Shown one piece after another: positions 1 to 12,814 of a stretch of DNA of 64,000 nt. The DNA is taken from positions 5,895,001-5,959,000 of the forward strand of contig CM060191.1 in NCBI GenBank assembly GCA_030549335.1. The letters are read 5' to 3'. The notes below the pieces were generated by a model. It saw nothing but the letters and a program-made list of their open reading frames with translations. It was not told the DNA's origin and searched no databases. This DNA comes from Pontederia crassipes. Lineage: Eukaryota > Streptophyta > Magnoliopsida > Commelinales > Pontederiaceae. Each line of letters opens with the position of its first letter. Positions within the stretch are counted from its first letter, which is position 1. The position numbers and the translations under genes were made by a program.

Positions 1-492
1 CCGTCCAAAAGTTTCCCATCGGAGGGCTGACCGGACAGCGCGTTGACCTGGAGACCTTCTAGATCACGGCTGTCGAGGACACTACCGTCATTTCCTGATC
101 TCCTCGACAGCCGAACCTGCCTCTACCGGCACGTGTCCAATTGAGCTCCTCGCCCGCCCTTCCCGTGCACGCCATCGGCCTCCACCCGCGCGTGCCGGTC
201 GCCGTCCACGAGGGCGACCTTTCCGTAAATAACACAACACGAAAATAAAGTTATTGTTATATTTCTTTCCCCTTTTCCACATTTCGATTAAAAACGCACA
301 CCAAAATAAAAATAAAAAAAGCCAGACGATAAGGTCTAAGCAAAATACTAGCGGAAGAAGAAGAGGAACGCGCACAGGGAGATTTTTTGCCTTCTGAGTT
401 CGTCGGATTTTGACCGATATTTCGATTGCTCAGTTCGCGCTGGTTCGATCGGTACCGGAAAGGAGCCGTCTTTGGGACCGGAGAAGAAGAGG
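1..492. other. GC-rich unassigned stretch, then 5' region of the PP2C gene
   Basis: Bases 1-225 are GC-rich and not attributable to a gene; both strands have short open stretches without a recognisable domain. Bases 68-79 and 101-112 are perfect 12-base inverted complements (GGCTGTCGAGGA / TCCTCGACAGCC) around a 21-base loop. Bases 230-350 are AT-rich. The part before 493 is probably the promoter and leader of the downstream phosphatase gene. The GC-rich part could be the end of a neighbouring gene outside the window. Confidence 0.4.
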
Positions 493-3030
493 ATGGTGGC
501 GGAAGCGGAGGTGATCCATCAGAGCGTCGCCGTGCTGGACGTGCAGTTCCGATGCATCGCGAAGGGGGTCGGGGAGGCGGCGGACGCGTCGGATTCCGCG
601 GCGGCGGCGGCGGCGGCGCCGCCCTCGTCTCAGGCGCTTCGGAGGGACCCGGAGGCGGCTGCGCCGTGGGGAGTTGAGGTTTCGGAGCTGGTGAGTTTAC
701 CTGGATCTAAAGTATCTTCCAGATATTTTTCATTGTAGTTGGTGTCCGTGCGTGGGGATGGGGTTATTGTTCTTGGATTTGAGATCAAGAATGATTGTGC
801 TTTAATTGTTTCCTTAATTATGTGCTGCATATAAACATGGATCAGGGTAATTATGAGTTCACATATTGGACGAGTTGAATTATTGCGAATGTTTATAATT
901 GATCCTACAGCCGACTAACATAAAAGTAAGAACAGAACAATTATCGGGCTAATACGCCGTGGAATAATTGGAAACAAATGTATAATGTTAGCCTTGTGGG
1001 GTAAACTTTGATGTTGAAACTAATAAAGATAGTTTTCTTTGTGAATTGTTGCCCTTGCCCTTCGTGTCTGCTATTACCTGCTAAAACGAGTTCTCTTTGT
1101 TTTAGAGAAAAAAAAAAAGAGTAATTTCCATGTTTGGAGCTGACTTTGATCACTGTTGCTTCTATTATCTGCGGCACTAGGACTCTATCCAAGTGAAAAA
1201 AGTGTAATGCTGTTAATTGTACTTTGTCTCCTCTTCATGGTTTTGTAGTTTGTTTAATTATGTTACTGTCAAATGAAACAATGATAAGAATAATGATATA
1301 TTTCAGTGATTAAGGTGATTAACAGAGCTTTTTGTTCCAGTTGTGTGGTACCTCATTTTTTCCATGGACATTATGAAAAGTGAAACATTTATGAAGTTTT
1401 CTAGTGTTATTGGTAATATCATTGTACCAGGCATCCGTATCTTATGGTTATCTCGAATGTCCTCATTTCACATGTGAACAAATATATATTCTGGGTCTAT
1501 GTCATTGTACTATACACATTTCAAATGTTTTTTCCTTTTTCTCTTTGCTTCTGTACCAACAGCACAAAGTGAAATGTTTTCTGCTTTTATTCATCAGCAT
1601 TTGAGAGAATCTGGCTCCATGTCAGATATGTCTTCCAAATTGCTCCAGTTTGTCCCCAACATTCGTTCTGGTAGCTATGCTAGCATTGGCCCACGGAGAT
1701 ACATGGAAGATGAGCATTTACGCATAGATGATCTTTCAGCACATTTGGGCTCTTTGCTCAGGTGTCCATCTCCCAGTGCTTTCTATGGGGTAAATAAATG
1801 GTTCTACTGTGGAATTAGTGTGTGCTCCATGTTACTTCTTTGCAATGACCAAGTTTATTGTATCAGGTTTTCGATGGTCATGGAGGTCCTGAGGCTGCAG
1901 CCTACATTAAGAGACATGCGATCAGGATTTTGTTTGAAGATGTTGAATTTCCACAGGCATCTGAACCAGATGAAAGCTTCTTGGAAGCTGTTGAGAGTTC
2001 CATCCAGAATTCATTCCTTTCTGCTGATCTTGCCTTGGCTGAGGATGGTACCATAAGTAGTTCTTCTGGAACTACAGCACTCACTGCCTTAATTTTTGGA
2101 AGGTAAGCATCATAGAAAATGTGGTGAAATATTAGTTATCTTTTCATAATTGTGATGCTGTATATTGTCTTCTTAACTCCGCCTATGTTTTATAGCCGGT
2201 CCCAAGCCCGGATAAAGGAGGAGGGTTGTGTTAGGCCCCGACAGCCAGCGTAAAATCCTGTCGAATCTTATGAATATAGATCAACGAATAGAATGACGTC
2301 GTATGATCCATGTAGCCGACCCCACCTAGTGGGATAAGGCTTTGTTGTTGTTGTTGTTGTTGTTGTATATTGTCTTCTTGTTTTTGACCTGATCATCAAG
2401 GCTTTGAATTAGCCGTTCCTGTTCTTTTCACCATTATTGTACTAATTCTTTTCCGTCATTGTATGCAGATTTCTCGTGGTAGCCAATGCTGGCGACTGTC
2501 GTGCTGTTTTATGCAGGAAAGGTGAAGCAGTGGATATGTCACAAGATCATCGACCCACCTATACGGCTGAACGTCAGAGGGTTGAGGAATCTGGGGGCTA
2601 TCTCGAAGATGGCTACCTGAATGGCATCCTCTCCGTCACTCGAGCACTAGGCGACTGGGACATGAAATTGCCAATCGGCTCTAAGTCACCACTCATTGCA
2701 GAACCAGAGTTCAGGCAAGTTGTTTTGACAGAGGATGATGAATTTCTTATCATTGCCTGTGATGGTGTTTGGGATGTAATGACTAGTCAGCATGCTGTAA
2801 GTGTTGTTCGCAAGGGTCTCAGGCGGCATGATGACCCCGAGCAGTGCGCTAGGGAGCTCGTCCTGGAGGCTCTGCGGCTCAACACCTTTGACAATCTCAC
2901 AGTTATCGTAGTCTGTTTCAATGACGAAAATCACAATTCACCTCCTCCCAGATTTACGTGCTGCAAGAGCCTTTCAGCTGAGGCCCTTTGCAATCTCAAG
3001 AGTTGGTTGAAGAATGATGGTAGCAGCTGA
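493..3030 (+). CDS. Protein phosphatase 2C (PPM family Ser/Thr phosphatase)
   Basis: Four exons reconstructed from GT-AG sites: 493-690, 1598-1789, 1867-2102, 2469-3030; all join in frame to 395 residues. It should remove phosphate from Ser/Thr of target proteins using two Mg/Mn ions. Visible PP2C motifs in order: RSG at 89-91, RRYMED ending at Asp104, FDGHGG with metal-binding Asp133, SGTTAL before the exon 3/4 junction, GDCRAV at 217, [15 protein letters not shown] with metal-binding Asp307, and DNLT at 350. All catalytic acidic residues are present, so the enzyme is probably active. The first 66 residues are Ala-rich, GC-rich and lack motifs, as is common in plant PP2Cs. The ATG at 493 is the first in frame; upstream codons in this frame lack an ATG. 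It resembles plant clade D/F-like PP2Cs without a transmembrane segment; the exact subfamily is not certain. The first-exon boundary is the least certain part. Intron 3 contains a SINE. Confidence 0.9.
2159..2379 (+). mobile_element. SINE retroelement with (TTG)n tail in PP2C intron 3
   Basis: A 189-base insert (2175-2363) is flanked by a perfect 16-base target-site duplication, TGTATATTGTCTTCTT, at 2159-2174 and 2364-2379. The insert ends in a (GTT)n run, the tail type known from TS-like plant SINEs. GGTCCCAAGCC near its 5' end resembles a tRNA-type box B (GGTTCRANNCC), suggesting an RNA polymerase III promoter; this is inference. It is wholly intronic, between the donor at 2103 and the acceptor at 2468, so it should not change the protein. 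Confidence 0.8.
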
Positions 3031-5389
3031 CACACGGTAGAAAGGGTGTTTGCTGTACATAAATAGGTACGATCATGAAAAAGAAAGTTCTCAATCTCAC
3101 ATCACTGTTTTATTTCTTAGTGAGAGCAGCAGATGCAATTTTGTAGCCTATCATATTGTTCTTTGGTATGGGGGGAGGTAGATTGTCTGTACATAAATTG
3201 AGGTCGGTGGCTGGTGTATTGATGTGGTTCACTATTTAGAGCCCAATTGTGGATCATACTTGTGTGCATCAGTAGGTTCAGATGCTATTTATATCTTTAA
3301 TCGTACTGATCCAGTATTCTGTCCATTTTGAGATGCTCTGCCATTTGTTGGAGAATATGACTTATATGACTGTCAATGAAGTTGTTGAGCAATGATTCAG
3401 CACCTGTTGAGTGCTTCATACTCTCTATCAGAGAGGCAAATCAATAGTTGGAGTGTCAAAGCATCTTGCACTAATAGAAAAAAAAAAGTATGATGCTTTT
3501 TCAGGGTTTTGATTCTTACACGACGATGGTTGAACATGTTCCCAATGGTTGGCATGAGATGTGAATGAGCTGTGAGCAGAGCAAATTGGCGTTCTTTTTA
3601 GCCCCTATCTTAGTTGTTGGATCAAAATATAATCTCTCATGTGATCATTTAATTTAATTTCTGTGTTTCTTTATTCGAGTTTATTTAGCATGCAAGAAAA
3701 ACTATAGACTGACTCAAACGTTGGCTCACCTTTCAAACTAGAGAAAAGTAAAGGGAGAGAGAAAGGAGTGGAAACATTGAATGAGGAACGGCTATGACTG
3801 TGAATTGTTCGGCTCCACTTTATTTGACTGTGAATTGCTGATGACTTTGAGCCTTGAGGTGCCCTCTTTTTTCCACAACGACGAATGCCATGTCATAATA
3901 CCAACTAAATAATATTAATATAACTCAAAACAACATCCTTAAAACAGCGGACTTATGAGCTTGGGAATTGCATGGGACCGGGGCATGAGTCCTTCCTAAT
4001 GGGGCAGATAAATCTCCAACCTGCCTACATAAAGACTCGCTCTCATCTCATGTTCAATTGCAAAATAATTATACGCATTTGATTTATCTTCTAAAGCGAC
4101 CCATCACCACCCAAATTTGGTCGATGGTTAGTGCAGTGCAGTGTTTTTAAAAATCGAAGCCAGCTACACTGATCTGTTGAAGCTGGTCCGGTCCGGTTCA
4201 TTATAAAAATACTTTCGAGCAATGTTATCAAAATTGAATGAGACCGAAATCGATAACGATTCAGTTCTGTTTGATGTCAAAATTATTTTTGATATTAAAT
4301 TGGAAAAATCGGTTGAACTGGCTGGTTGAACTGATTCAACCCAGTTCAATTTAAATTTTAAAAAAAATGATAAAAATATGAAAGTTAGAAAAGAAAAAAA
4401 GAAGAAAGGAAAATAAGAAAAGTAAAAAAAAAAGAGGGAACATGATATGTATAAAATGAAATGGGAAAAAAAATAAAAAGTAAGTATTTAAAATTCAATG
4501 ACATTAACATGGAAAATTATCAAAGGGCATAAATAAAGAAAATAAAAAGGAAAGTGTTAAAGAAAAAAGAAATAAGAATAATCTAAGAGAAAATTTATTA
4601 ATATAGCATCTATCATAATTAAATAATACATATTAAATTAATAATAATCTATTTATATTTATATGTTAATCATTATTTTTTATCATTATCAAAACTTTTA
4701 ATAAATAAAAATTAAGTTATATTAATTTTTAATATTATTAATAAGTTATTAGTATAATATTCATATACTATATCATATAAATTATATTGTATATTCATAA
4801 TTATCATAAATAATATTATTTTAATAAATTCTGATTCAATTCGATCGAATCCAATTGAACCGATTCACCCGATAAGAGTCCGATCTGATGTTCCAAAAAC
4901 ATTGCTTTCCAGGACAAATTGGAATCAACAACCAGGTTGAATTAGAAGACTGATTTAAACCACTTTTAGTTAAAATTTTAAGAATAAAGACTATATAAAA
5001 TAAAAAAGGATAGTCTAAAAAATATGAAAGAACAAAAACCAGAGAAAATAGAGTAGACTATTGGGTGTGAAGTAAACAAGGAAATTAATAGTAAGAAAAG
5101 TAAGTTTAAAATTTATGTTAAAAGAAATGAAAAAAAGAGAATTAAGGAAAAAACTGTTGACCAAATGTTTAAACAACAAAAAAAAATTATGAAATCAATT
5201 GTTGAACTCAATTGTTTTCTAATTGCAATTAAAATACTCCGTTTGCAACTCAGAATTAATTTAATTTTATATTTTAATTATGATAGATGTAATTTGGCCA
5301 TTCGGGTGCCTCCAGTTTATGTACGTTTCTTGTCTTCGCGTATCCTCGTGGGCCGCCGCCGGCTCCCCGGAGATCCATCGGTCACGTCC
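3031..5389. other. PP2C 3' region and AT-rich intergenic DNA
   Basis: The first few hundred bases are the likely 3' UTR of the phosphatase gene. From about 4400 to 5300 the sequence is strongly A/T-rich with purine runs. I see no gene. Bases about 4139-4905 may be an old TIR element: GCAGTGTTTTTAAAAATCG at the left is partly complementary to AAAAACATTGC at the right, and both ends carry GGTTCA/TGAACC-rich sequence. No target duplication was found, so this is weak. Confidence 0.45.
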
Positions 5390-7305
5390 ATGGCAGCGGC
5401 GGGGCTGAACTATTGGACTCGATGGCAGGTCTTCGTGTGCGCGGCAATCGTGGTCGCCCCGGCGGTCGCGGCGGCCGCCGCGATTGCGAGGGCGAGGCGG
5501 CGGCGGCCGGCCCCGGAGCCGCTGCTGAGGACGACAGAGGACCTTTGGGTCCCCTGCTGGCGCAGGCTGCACCCGGGCTGGCTGCTGGCGTACCGGGGCC
5601 TCGTGTTCCTCATCATGGCGTCGCTGCTGGGGCGGATAGTCGCCCTCGACGGCTTCGGGGCGTTCTACTTCTACACACAGTGAGGAATTGTTTCATTAGT
5701 TTGTTGGTGATACATCGAACAGTTCATGCTTCATTTAATTGAAAAAGATATGATTTTTTTAAGACGTAGCATGCAAATTCTTGAGATGGAATAGGGATCG
5801 GAAGGGAAAGAACGTGACACAGGATTAAACAGTCAATTAAGTAAATCTTGCAGATCTACGAGAAATTTTGAGCTGCAAATATTCGTAAAATTTATTCATT
5901 CAGCTGCGTCTCACGCGTTCTTTGATTTGGATCAAGAATGGATTTTTGATTGTTCATTTTGCCTTGATGTTTTGATTTGCAGGTGGACATTCGCTTTGGT
6001 CGTCATATATTTTGCGGTATGTCCGTCTGCGCTCCCTGCCTCCCTCTTCATCTCAAAATATTTTATGCTTTGAGCTATTTGAGCATCGGTGATGCAGTGT
6101 TGTTCTCTGTTTTTTTACATAAAAATGCACAGTGCTCTGACCTTGGTAGTGTCCGTGTAGATAGCAACAGTCATATCAGCTCATGGATGCCGGAGTTACT
6201 CACAGAAATGTGCTGTGGAAATTGAGAAGACCAGTGGATTGCTGAAGTCGGATATTGAACAGAATGGACCTGTGCAGGAAAGAAGTGGAAGGGTTGTTGG
6301 ATTTTGGGGGCATGCGATGCTCGTCATTTATCAGGTCTCTGTTGATTTTTGTACACTGTATTTGATCTGAATGGTCAGTAGCTTCAAGTTCTCAGTGTTC
6401 ACTAAATTCTGGTTCATTTATCCTCAGACTAGTGCAGGTGCTGTGATGCTGACTGATGTCGTCTTTTGGGTTGTTCTTGTACCATTTTTTAAGTCCAGCC
6501 ATTTCCCTGTAAATCGGGTAAGTAATGTATAGTTGCAGAAATTATTTGCTTTAAGCTTTTCTTCTGTTCGGAGCATGGAATCGTGATAACTGTGCACACT
6601 AAATTAGATTATCATATGAAATTGATTAGCGCATGCTTTTATGCCCCTACCAACGAAGCAACCCTCATGAACTTTGTTATAGGGGTTGCAAGAGTTGCTA
6701 ATATGAACTGTTCTTAACTTGAACAGCTTATGAGCTGCATGCACTCTCTCAACGCACTGTTCCTCCTTTTCGACACTGCCCTAAACAACCTGGTAAACAC
6801 TTCCCTTGTAGGAAAATTAAATTTCTCTATTGTTCTACACAAAGCCATCATTGTACTCTCTTCTGCCTCCAGCCCCTTCCATGGTTCGGGATGGCATACT
6901 TTGTCCTGTGGAGCTGCATCTATATATCTTTCCAATGGATCCTCCATGTTTGTGGCCTTACCTGGTATGATCACACATTTTCAGCAACCTTACCATGCCC
7001 ATTGCATACTGAGTTTTCAAGTTTGCAACTTTCTATATATAGTCACTAACTGATGCATCTCCAGGTGGCCTTACCCATTTTTGGAGCTTGGAAATCCATG
7101 GGTTGTAGCATGGTAAAATGTTATCTCACTTTGCATTCTTCCTCATTGAGGGTCATCATAATATTCAGTTTCCACTCCATTTTGCAGGTACATCTGCATG
7201 GCATTGGTCCACGTCCCATGTTATGGGTTCTACTGGCTGGTTGTAAAAGCCAAGCACAAGTTCTTGCCCAGATTGTTTCATAATTCTTACTCGAGCTCGT
7301 ACTAG
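5390..7305 (+). CDS. Multi-pass plant membrane protein of unknown function
   Basis: Eight exons joined by GT-AG sites: 5390-5679, 5983-6016, 6161-6334, 6428-6517, 6727-6792, 6873-6964, 7065-7112, 7188-7305; the joined frame stays open for 303 residues. About seven hydrophobic segments are visible: residues about 13-32, 68-87, 100-120, then one spanning exons 3-4, one in exon 5, one in exon 6 and one across exons 7-8. Signature-like pieces are FYTQWTFALVVIYF, SAHGC, FQWILHVCGL and VHVPCYGFYWLVVKAK, as I remember from a family of uncharacterised land-plant transmembrane proteins of about 300 residues. No catalytic motif is seen, so no function is proposed. The start is the first ATG in a Kozak-like context (TCCATGGCA) at the head of a GC-rich first exon. 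The tiny 34-base exon 2 is the least secure part of the model, but it is needed to keep frame. Confidence 0.8.
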
Positions 7306-8949
7306 CAGAAGTTTTTACTTCAGCAGGCTGATACTAAGAGTGTGGCAAGGAAGAAAGATTTTAGTATTTATGTAAAGAGTTAAAACAAGGATTGAACTGA
7401 TGAGAAGACACCATGTGATCTAATTTCGATAATGCCAGTTAGTTTTTCTTGAAATTTTAGAACGTCGTAAAAGTTTAAATAGCAAGATCGAGGCCTTCAT
7501 TGAAAAAATTGCAAAAACAAATTAACAATTGGAAATATTCAGACGGTTTTAAATTTGTAATACCAAAATTTTATTTCAGAAAAAATCTCTGGAGGTTAAG
7601 TGGGCAAATGAAGTGTTGCATTATGGGGATAGGAAAGATCAAATCTACACAAATTGGAACAATTCAGTACCGCCAATGATCTATACCATAGATTGAAAGA
7701 TCAAGTGACCATAGAAATTTTGAATAAATATTTAGTGAACTAGGCAGCAGAATGAAAGCTCAACTGAAACAATTCAGTAGCCCCGATGAACTATGCAAAC
7801 TGTATCAATGACATGGAGCACATGGATTGATAAGCACCATAGAAATTATGTTTAGTAAATAAAAATATAAGCACTACGAGAATTAAAGCATACTAAGATA
7901 GTAATTTTAGATAACATATTAATTTTCTCCTGAGAACAGTTCTTTAGAACATATAATTGACAAATTATTGGGTTCTGATGACTGCCTGGAGTTTTGCTTA
8001 TGTTCAAACAATGAGAAAATATTTCGATGATAAAAAATGAAGGATAACTTTTAGGAACAAATTGTAGAACTAAGGCCACCTCTGTGTATTGAAAAGATTC
8101 AATGACTGTAAATAAAATGGCAAAGAACACTGAAGAGCTACAAACAACAAAGGGACCCCAGTTGAAGTGATTCCGAAGCTCCTACAGAACTATCAAAAGA
8201 TGCTAATTGCACTGGTTGCAAAACTGTTCGGAATCATGGATGATAGGCATATATATTATATGAAAAAGTTGGAGTGAAGTCCAGAATAGAAAGACAATGC
8301 AATAAGAAAGATGGATCCTATGGAGGAAGTACACTCTTTGACCCCCAAAAAAGTGAAGTCAGATACATAATGACAGATGAGAAGCTAGGCAAAAGCTTCT
8401 TGACACAAGAGGAGAAAAATTAGGGTAAGGAGTTCATATTACTGCTTAAAGCCAACAAATTACAGTCAACGTCAGCATAAAAGAACATTAGTTACTGGGA
8501 TTGACTTGTCAGTTATGCAATGATGCTCGAAATATTATCCACAGATTGCAAGGTATAAAATCAGATATATGATGCACCAGATTAAACTGTCAATGAATAA
8601 AGTCAATATCGCCCGTTAACTCGATTGTCAAAATCACAACGAAAGCTGAAACTGTCTGTTCGATTATTAAGTTAATTCAAGCCACGATTGACATTACCAT
8701 TGATACCAAAACTACACATTGCAATCAATGATCGTATTCCCAGAAAAAACTAAATTAAGCAACAGATCATGTAATTTGAAGCAAGGAACATCTATAACGC
8801 ACCACATATGAGCAATTGACTAATTGAGAAATCAATAATAATTCAAAACCAGAGAATGTAGCATGTCACCCATTCATCTATAAATTAAGTTGCATAGAAA
8901 TAGACTACAAGCTCAAAGTTCTCAAATTTACGCTTCAAACATTAACGAA
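7306..8949. other. Intergenic region between convergent genes
   Basis: This holds the 3' region of the membrane-protein gene (+) and, from about 8860, the 3' UTR of the S27a gene (-). The open frames on either strand are short, low in coding character and match no family I know. From about 8907 the sequence is the start of the duplicated S27a/HMA unit. Confidence 0.5.
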
Positions 8950-9019
8950 TTAACCAAAGCAGCTCCATAAGCGACGAGACCGAAAGAAAAGTCTCGCCTT
9001 TAGGCAAGGACGAGGCAAA

Positions 9020-9532
<513 letters not shown>

Positions 9533-9582
9533 TCAAGGCTGCCGCTACAAGTTAACTTACCTTGGGGACGAACCGAAGGGCG

Positions 9583-9661
9583 CTAGGGTTTTTTCTTCGT
9601 CGCCGAGAAATTTTATAACTCTTCCTTGTAAAGGGCTTGGGCCGTAAAAAAACTTTGGGCT
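9583..9661 (-). promoter_or_regulatory. S27a promoter: telo-box, TATA and site II motifs
   Basis: Read on the minus strand, upstream of the S27a ATG there is a telo-box (AAAAACCCTAG, 9583-9593), a TATA-like GTTATAAAATT (about 9609-9619) and two site II motifs (GGCCCA at 9638-9643, AGCCCA at 9656-9661). Telo-box plus site II is the known arrangement in promoters of plant ribosomal protein and other growth-linked genes. Transcription start is not mapped here. Confidence 0.7.
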
Positions 9662-10327
9662 ATATTTAGTATTTTATGGTTCAATTACTTTTTTTTAAGA
9701 TACTTTGAATTACTCCTTATAATAGAAAAAGACCTTCACAATTTCAATGGATAAATTCTTTTATCTTAAATCGGAATACTTTTATTTTTATATATTTTTT
9801 ATTGGGATATATTTTTTAAAGTAGCTCGAGACTGATAGACACATTAACAAGTTATTATCACAAAAAAAAAGGAAAAGAAAACAACGGTACATTATTTCTT
9901 TAATAGTTAACATTTTCTATGTCCTGATAATTTTCAGATTATCGTTGGACTTAATAAAAAATATTGTTCCATGTAAAAATAAATAATTAATTAATATAAA
10001 GATATAATTATTTCTAACAATTTAAATGCTTAAAAAATTATATCACATCTTTTTCATATGATAAATCGTAAATATTAAGGTTAAAATACAAATATATTTC
10101 TCTTCGTGAAGGTCTATTTTCCTTGATAAAAGAATTTACGCTTCAAATAATTGTGGTTCTGAACATATTTTGTGTCTTATGGAAGAGCTTAAAATTAATT
10201 GCCATAAACCCCAATTCTTCCATTAATTAAATAAAATAGGAAATAACTTCTCTACTTAACAAACAACGGACCCTTAACAACTAATCATAAAAAAATGAAA
10301 AAATAATAATAAAACTCGGTTCCCTCG
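9662..10327. other. AT-rich spacer of the duplicated unit
   Basis: No gene seen. The first part (to about 9950) has a recognisable counterpart at about 11800-12010 in copy B, supporting the tandem duplication. Confidence 0.5.
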
Positions 10328-11233
10328 TCAGTCCAAACATAAATCCGGCTCCAACTCCAAGGCGGCAGACGCTCTATGCAGCAACCCACTGGTCGTACTA
10401 AAAGATCTTTGGAGCGCAGGCCAAAACCACCCCGAATTCGCCGCCGCCGCCGCTACTTCTGCTGCGTCTTCCACCGGCTGCTTCTCCGGCTTCTCCGTTG
10501 TCACCACGTCAAGCGTCTCGAGCTCTATCAACTGCACGCATTTCTCAACAGCTCCCTGCTGCAAACAGCAGGTGATGGCTCCCAGGTCGAACGTGCCCGT
10601 CACCCTAATGCTCACGCTGCTCTTCTCGAACTGCACCGATTCGACGCCTGTTCATTTGCATAATTTAAGCAAAAGATCGTATATATAAAAAAAATATTGC
10701 AACCACACATGATAATAAATTCATAATATGAACCTTGGGTTTTTAGGATGTGGTACGTGATGTACGCGATGACATCCCTTGTCGCCTCGCCGTGACTCAT
10801 CTTGAACACTGCAAGTCTGCAACCTTCCGTGTCTTCGCTCCGCCGTCCCCCGCGGTGATCTTGCGTCCGCTGTCGGTGGTCTCAACGCCGTCATGCCTCG
10901 ATTCTGTTTGCGCGGCCGCCGGCAGCACCGGCACTTCTTCTTGATGGCCGTGCTCTAACTGCTGCGGCACTTCTTCTTTATGGCCGTGTTCTAACTGCTG
11001 CTGCTGCTGCGTGTCCTCCTCGGCTGCGTCTGCGAGCTCCCGCGAGACTAGCAGTTTCGGGTCTTCTTGAGAACCCGCTCCTTTAGCTCGTCGGTATTGA
11101 AGGTGCCCTTGACCACCATCGTCGACCTGTCGACGATGTCCACTGACTCTACCCCGTGCATCGTCTGGATGACCTTTTTTAATTTTTTGCTGCAGGATTT
11201 GCAGGTACAGGTGTGGGCGAAGGTTGCGTCCAT
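10328..11233 (-). pseudogene. HMA-domain gene, copy 1 (frameshifted)
   Basis: Same two-exon plan as copy 2 (exons 10734-11233 and 10328-10647, donor GTTCAT, acceptor AACAG). Exon 1 opens with MDATFAHTCTCKSC and an HMA fold, but after VLKKTR a deletion throws it into a stop at 11048. The Gln-rich linker then continues in a second frame (about 10800-11060). An 8-base insertion (GACTTGCA, a local duplication) next to MSHGEATR moves it to a third frame. The three frames differ and the second shift does not rescue the first, so no full protein is made unless editing or splicing skips both. The linker holds an in-frame near-repeat, LEHGHKEEVP / LEHGHQEEVP, not in copy 2. Exon 2 remains open (VQFEKSSVSIRVTG to PDLCLD). 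The truncated 61-residue HMA peptide could still be made. Confidence 0.8.
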
Positions 11234-11287
11234 CCTGATAACCCCTTACACTTTCTGACGTCAAATCTCCGGTGCATCTCCTATAGG

Positions 11288-11295
11288 TATATATA
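11288..11295 (-). promoter_or_regulatory. TATA box of HMA copy 1
   Basis: TATATATA on the minus strand 55 bases upstream of the copy 1 ATG. The same motif stands at the same distance from the copy 2 ATG, so both duplicates kept a core promoter. Confidence 0.55.
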
Positions 11296-11446
11296 GGGAA
11301 GGGATCCGAAGAAGACTCGCACTGGTTCAAATCAAACCCACTCCGAACATGAAACGAAATATTATCATATATCTTTTCAAATTATTGTTCCATGTAAAAA
11401 TTAGTTAACAAAAAATTGGTTCGAGATGAAAAAAAAATTGGTTCTG

Positions 11447-11633
11447 CATGTTGTAGTCGGCAAGGGTGCGTCCGTCTTCAAGCTGCTTGCCGACGAAGAT
11501 GAGCCGCTGCTGGTCGGGCGGGATGCCTTCCTTGTCTTGGATCTTCGCCTTGACATTGTCGATGGTACTTGTCCGACGATTCCACCTCGTGGGTAATCGT
11601 CATGCCCGTGAGGGACTTCACGAAGATCTGCAT
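11447..11633 (-). pseudogene. Truncated ubiquitin (copy B of the S27a gene)
   Basis: Starts [20 protein letters not shown], so residues 7, 11 and 16 of ubiquitin have changed. A 4-base insertion (AAGT) right after the Ser-Asp codons destroys the frame. The homology runs on in another frame to the DYN codons and stops abruptly at 11447, where it joins AT-rich DNA. The last residues of ubiquitin, LRGG and the whole S27a part are missing. It cannot give functional ubiquitin. Confidence 0.9.
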
Positions 11634-11699
11634 CTTTCCGGCGACGCCTACAGCCGAGGGATAGCAATGGCGTCGGCAACACTGCCGTTCCAAGTTAGC

Positions 11700-12808
11700 T
11701 TACCTTGGGGCGCCGAAGACGAACCGCAAGGCGGCAGTGTTTTTGATTGGTTGTCTAGAATACTTTATATACTCTTCCTTGTATAGGCCGTGGGCCCTAA
11801 AATTCTTTTGGCTATATTTTTTATTTTATGACTCAATTGCTTTTTTTTAACTATCGGAGACTTTGAAATACTCCTTATAATAGAAAAAGGCCTTCATAAT
11901 TTTGGTGGATAAATTCTTTTATCATAAATCGGAATATAATTTTTTAAAGTTGCTCGAGGCTGATAGACGATAAAGAAAACCTTGGTACATTATTCTTTTA
12001 GGCAACATTTGATTGTAGAATAAAGTGAAGAATAAGTGCTTATTCTGATGAATATTCAAGCAAAATAAAGTTAGCTCAGTCAATCATATGTTTTTTTATG
12101 AAATCATCTTGAAACTCTTGATATTTGATGAAAGTACACGATTTATATTCCACCAGAAGGAAGTAATAGATATATTCCCATGGTTTTCATTTTTTATTAT
12201 TTCTTTTAATTTTTATAATTTAACCATATATCATTATTTTAATATTTTTATTATAATAACAATAATAAATGTCAATTATTTATAATAAAATAATTTAATT
12301 ATAAGATATTATATTATTCTAAATAACGTTTATTATTCCTTAAAAATTATTCTTTGTACAAATGCCCCTTAATAATTTACATTGTTTTGTCCTGATAATT
12401 TTATTATAGCTTTTCAAACTATTGTTGGACTTAATAAAAATATTGTTCCATTTGAAAATTAATTAAGGACAATTCGTTCGAGCTGACATATACTCCGAAA
12501 TTACAAAAGAATTCAGTGAGTGGATTGTTGGTTCGGCCGTTTGGGTGCTTGCCCACCCCTTCCGGTTGCATGACCCAAATTATTTATGTGTCATTATGCA
12601 CGTTCTAAAGACTAAACATATTCTTTTCATATGCAAAATATTAACATTAATTGACTTGAACCCCAATTCTTTCATTAAATAAATAAAATAGGAAGAAACT
12701 TCTCACTTGACAAACAACCCATAACAACTAATAATAATAAATCCGGCTCCAACTAATAATAAAAACTATTGAAATAATAAAAATAATAACAATAATAACA
12801 ACTAGATT
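11700..12808. other. AT-rich spacer of copy B
   Basis: Bases to about 12010 are homologous to the S27a upstream flank of copy A, including a remnant of the site II region (CGTGGGCCC near 11790). Bases 12010-12790 are very AT-rich with simple repeats (AATAAT runs near 12720-12800). No gene seen. Confidence 0.5.
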
Positions 12809-12814
12809 CCCTCG

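Noticed and set aside
5267-5616. Minus-strand Pro/Arg-rich frames over the first exon of the membrane-protein gene
   Set aside because: Shadow of the GC-rich exon 1; the plus strand gives a spliced protein with membrane segments.
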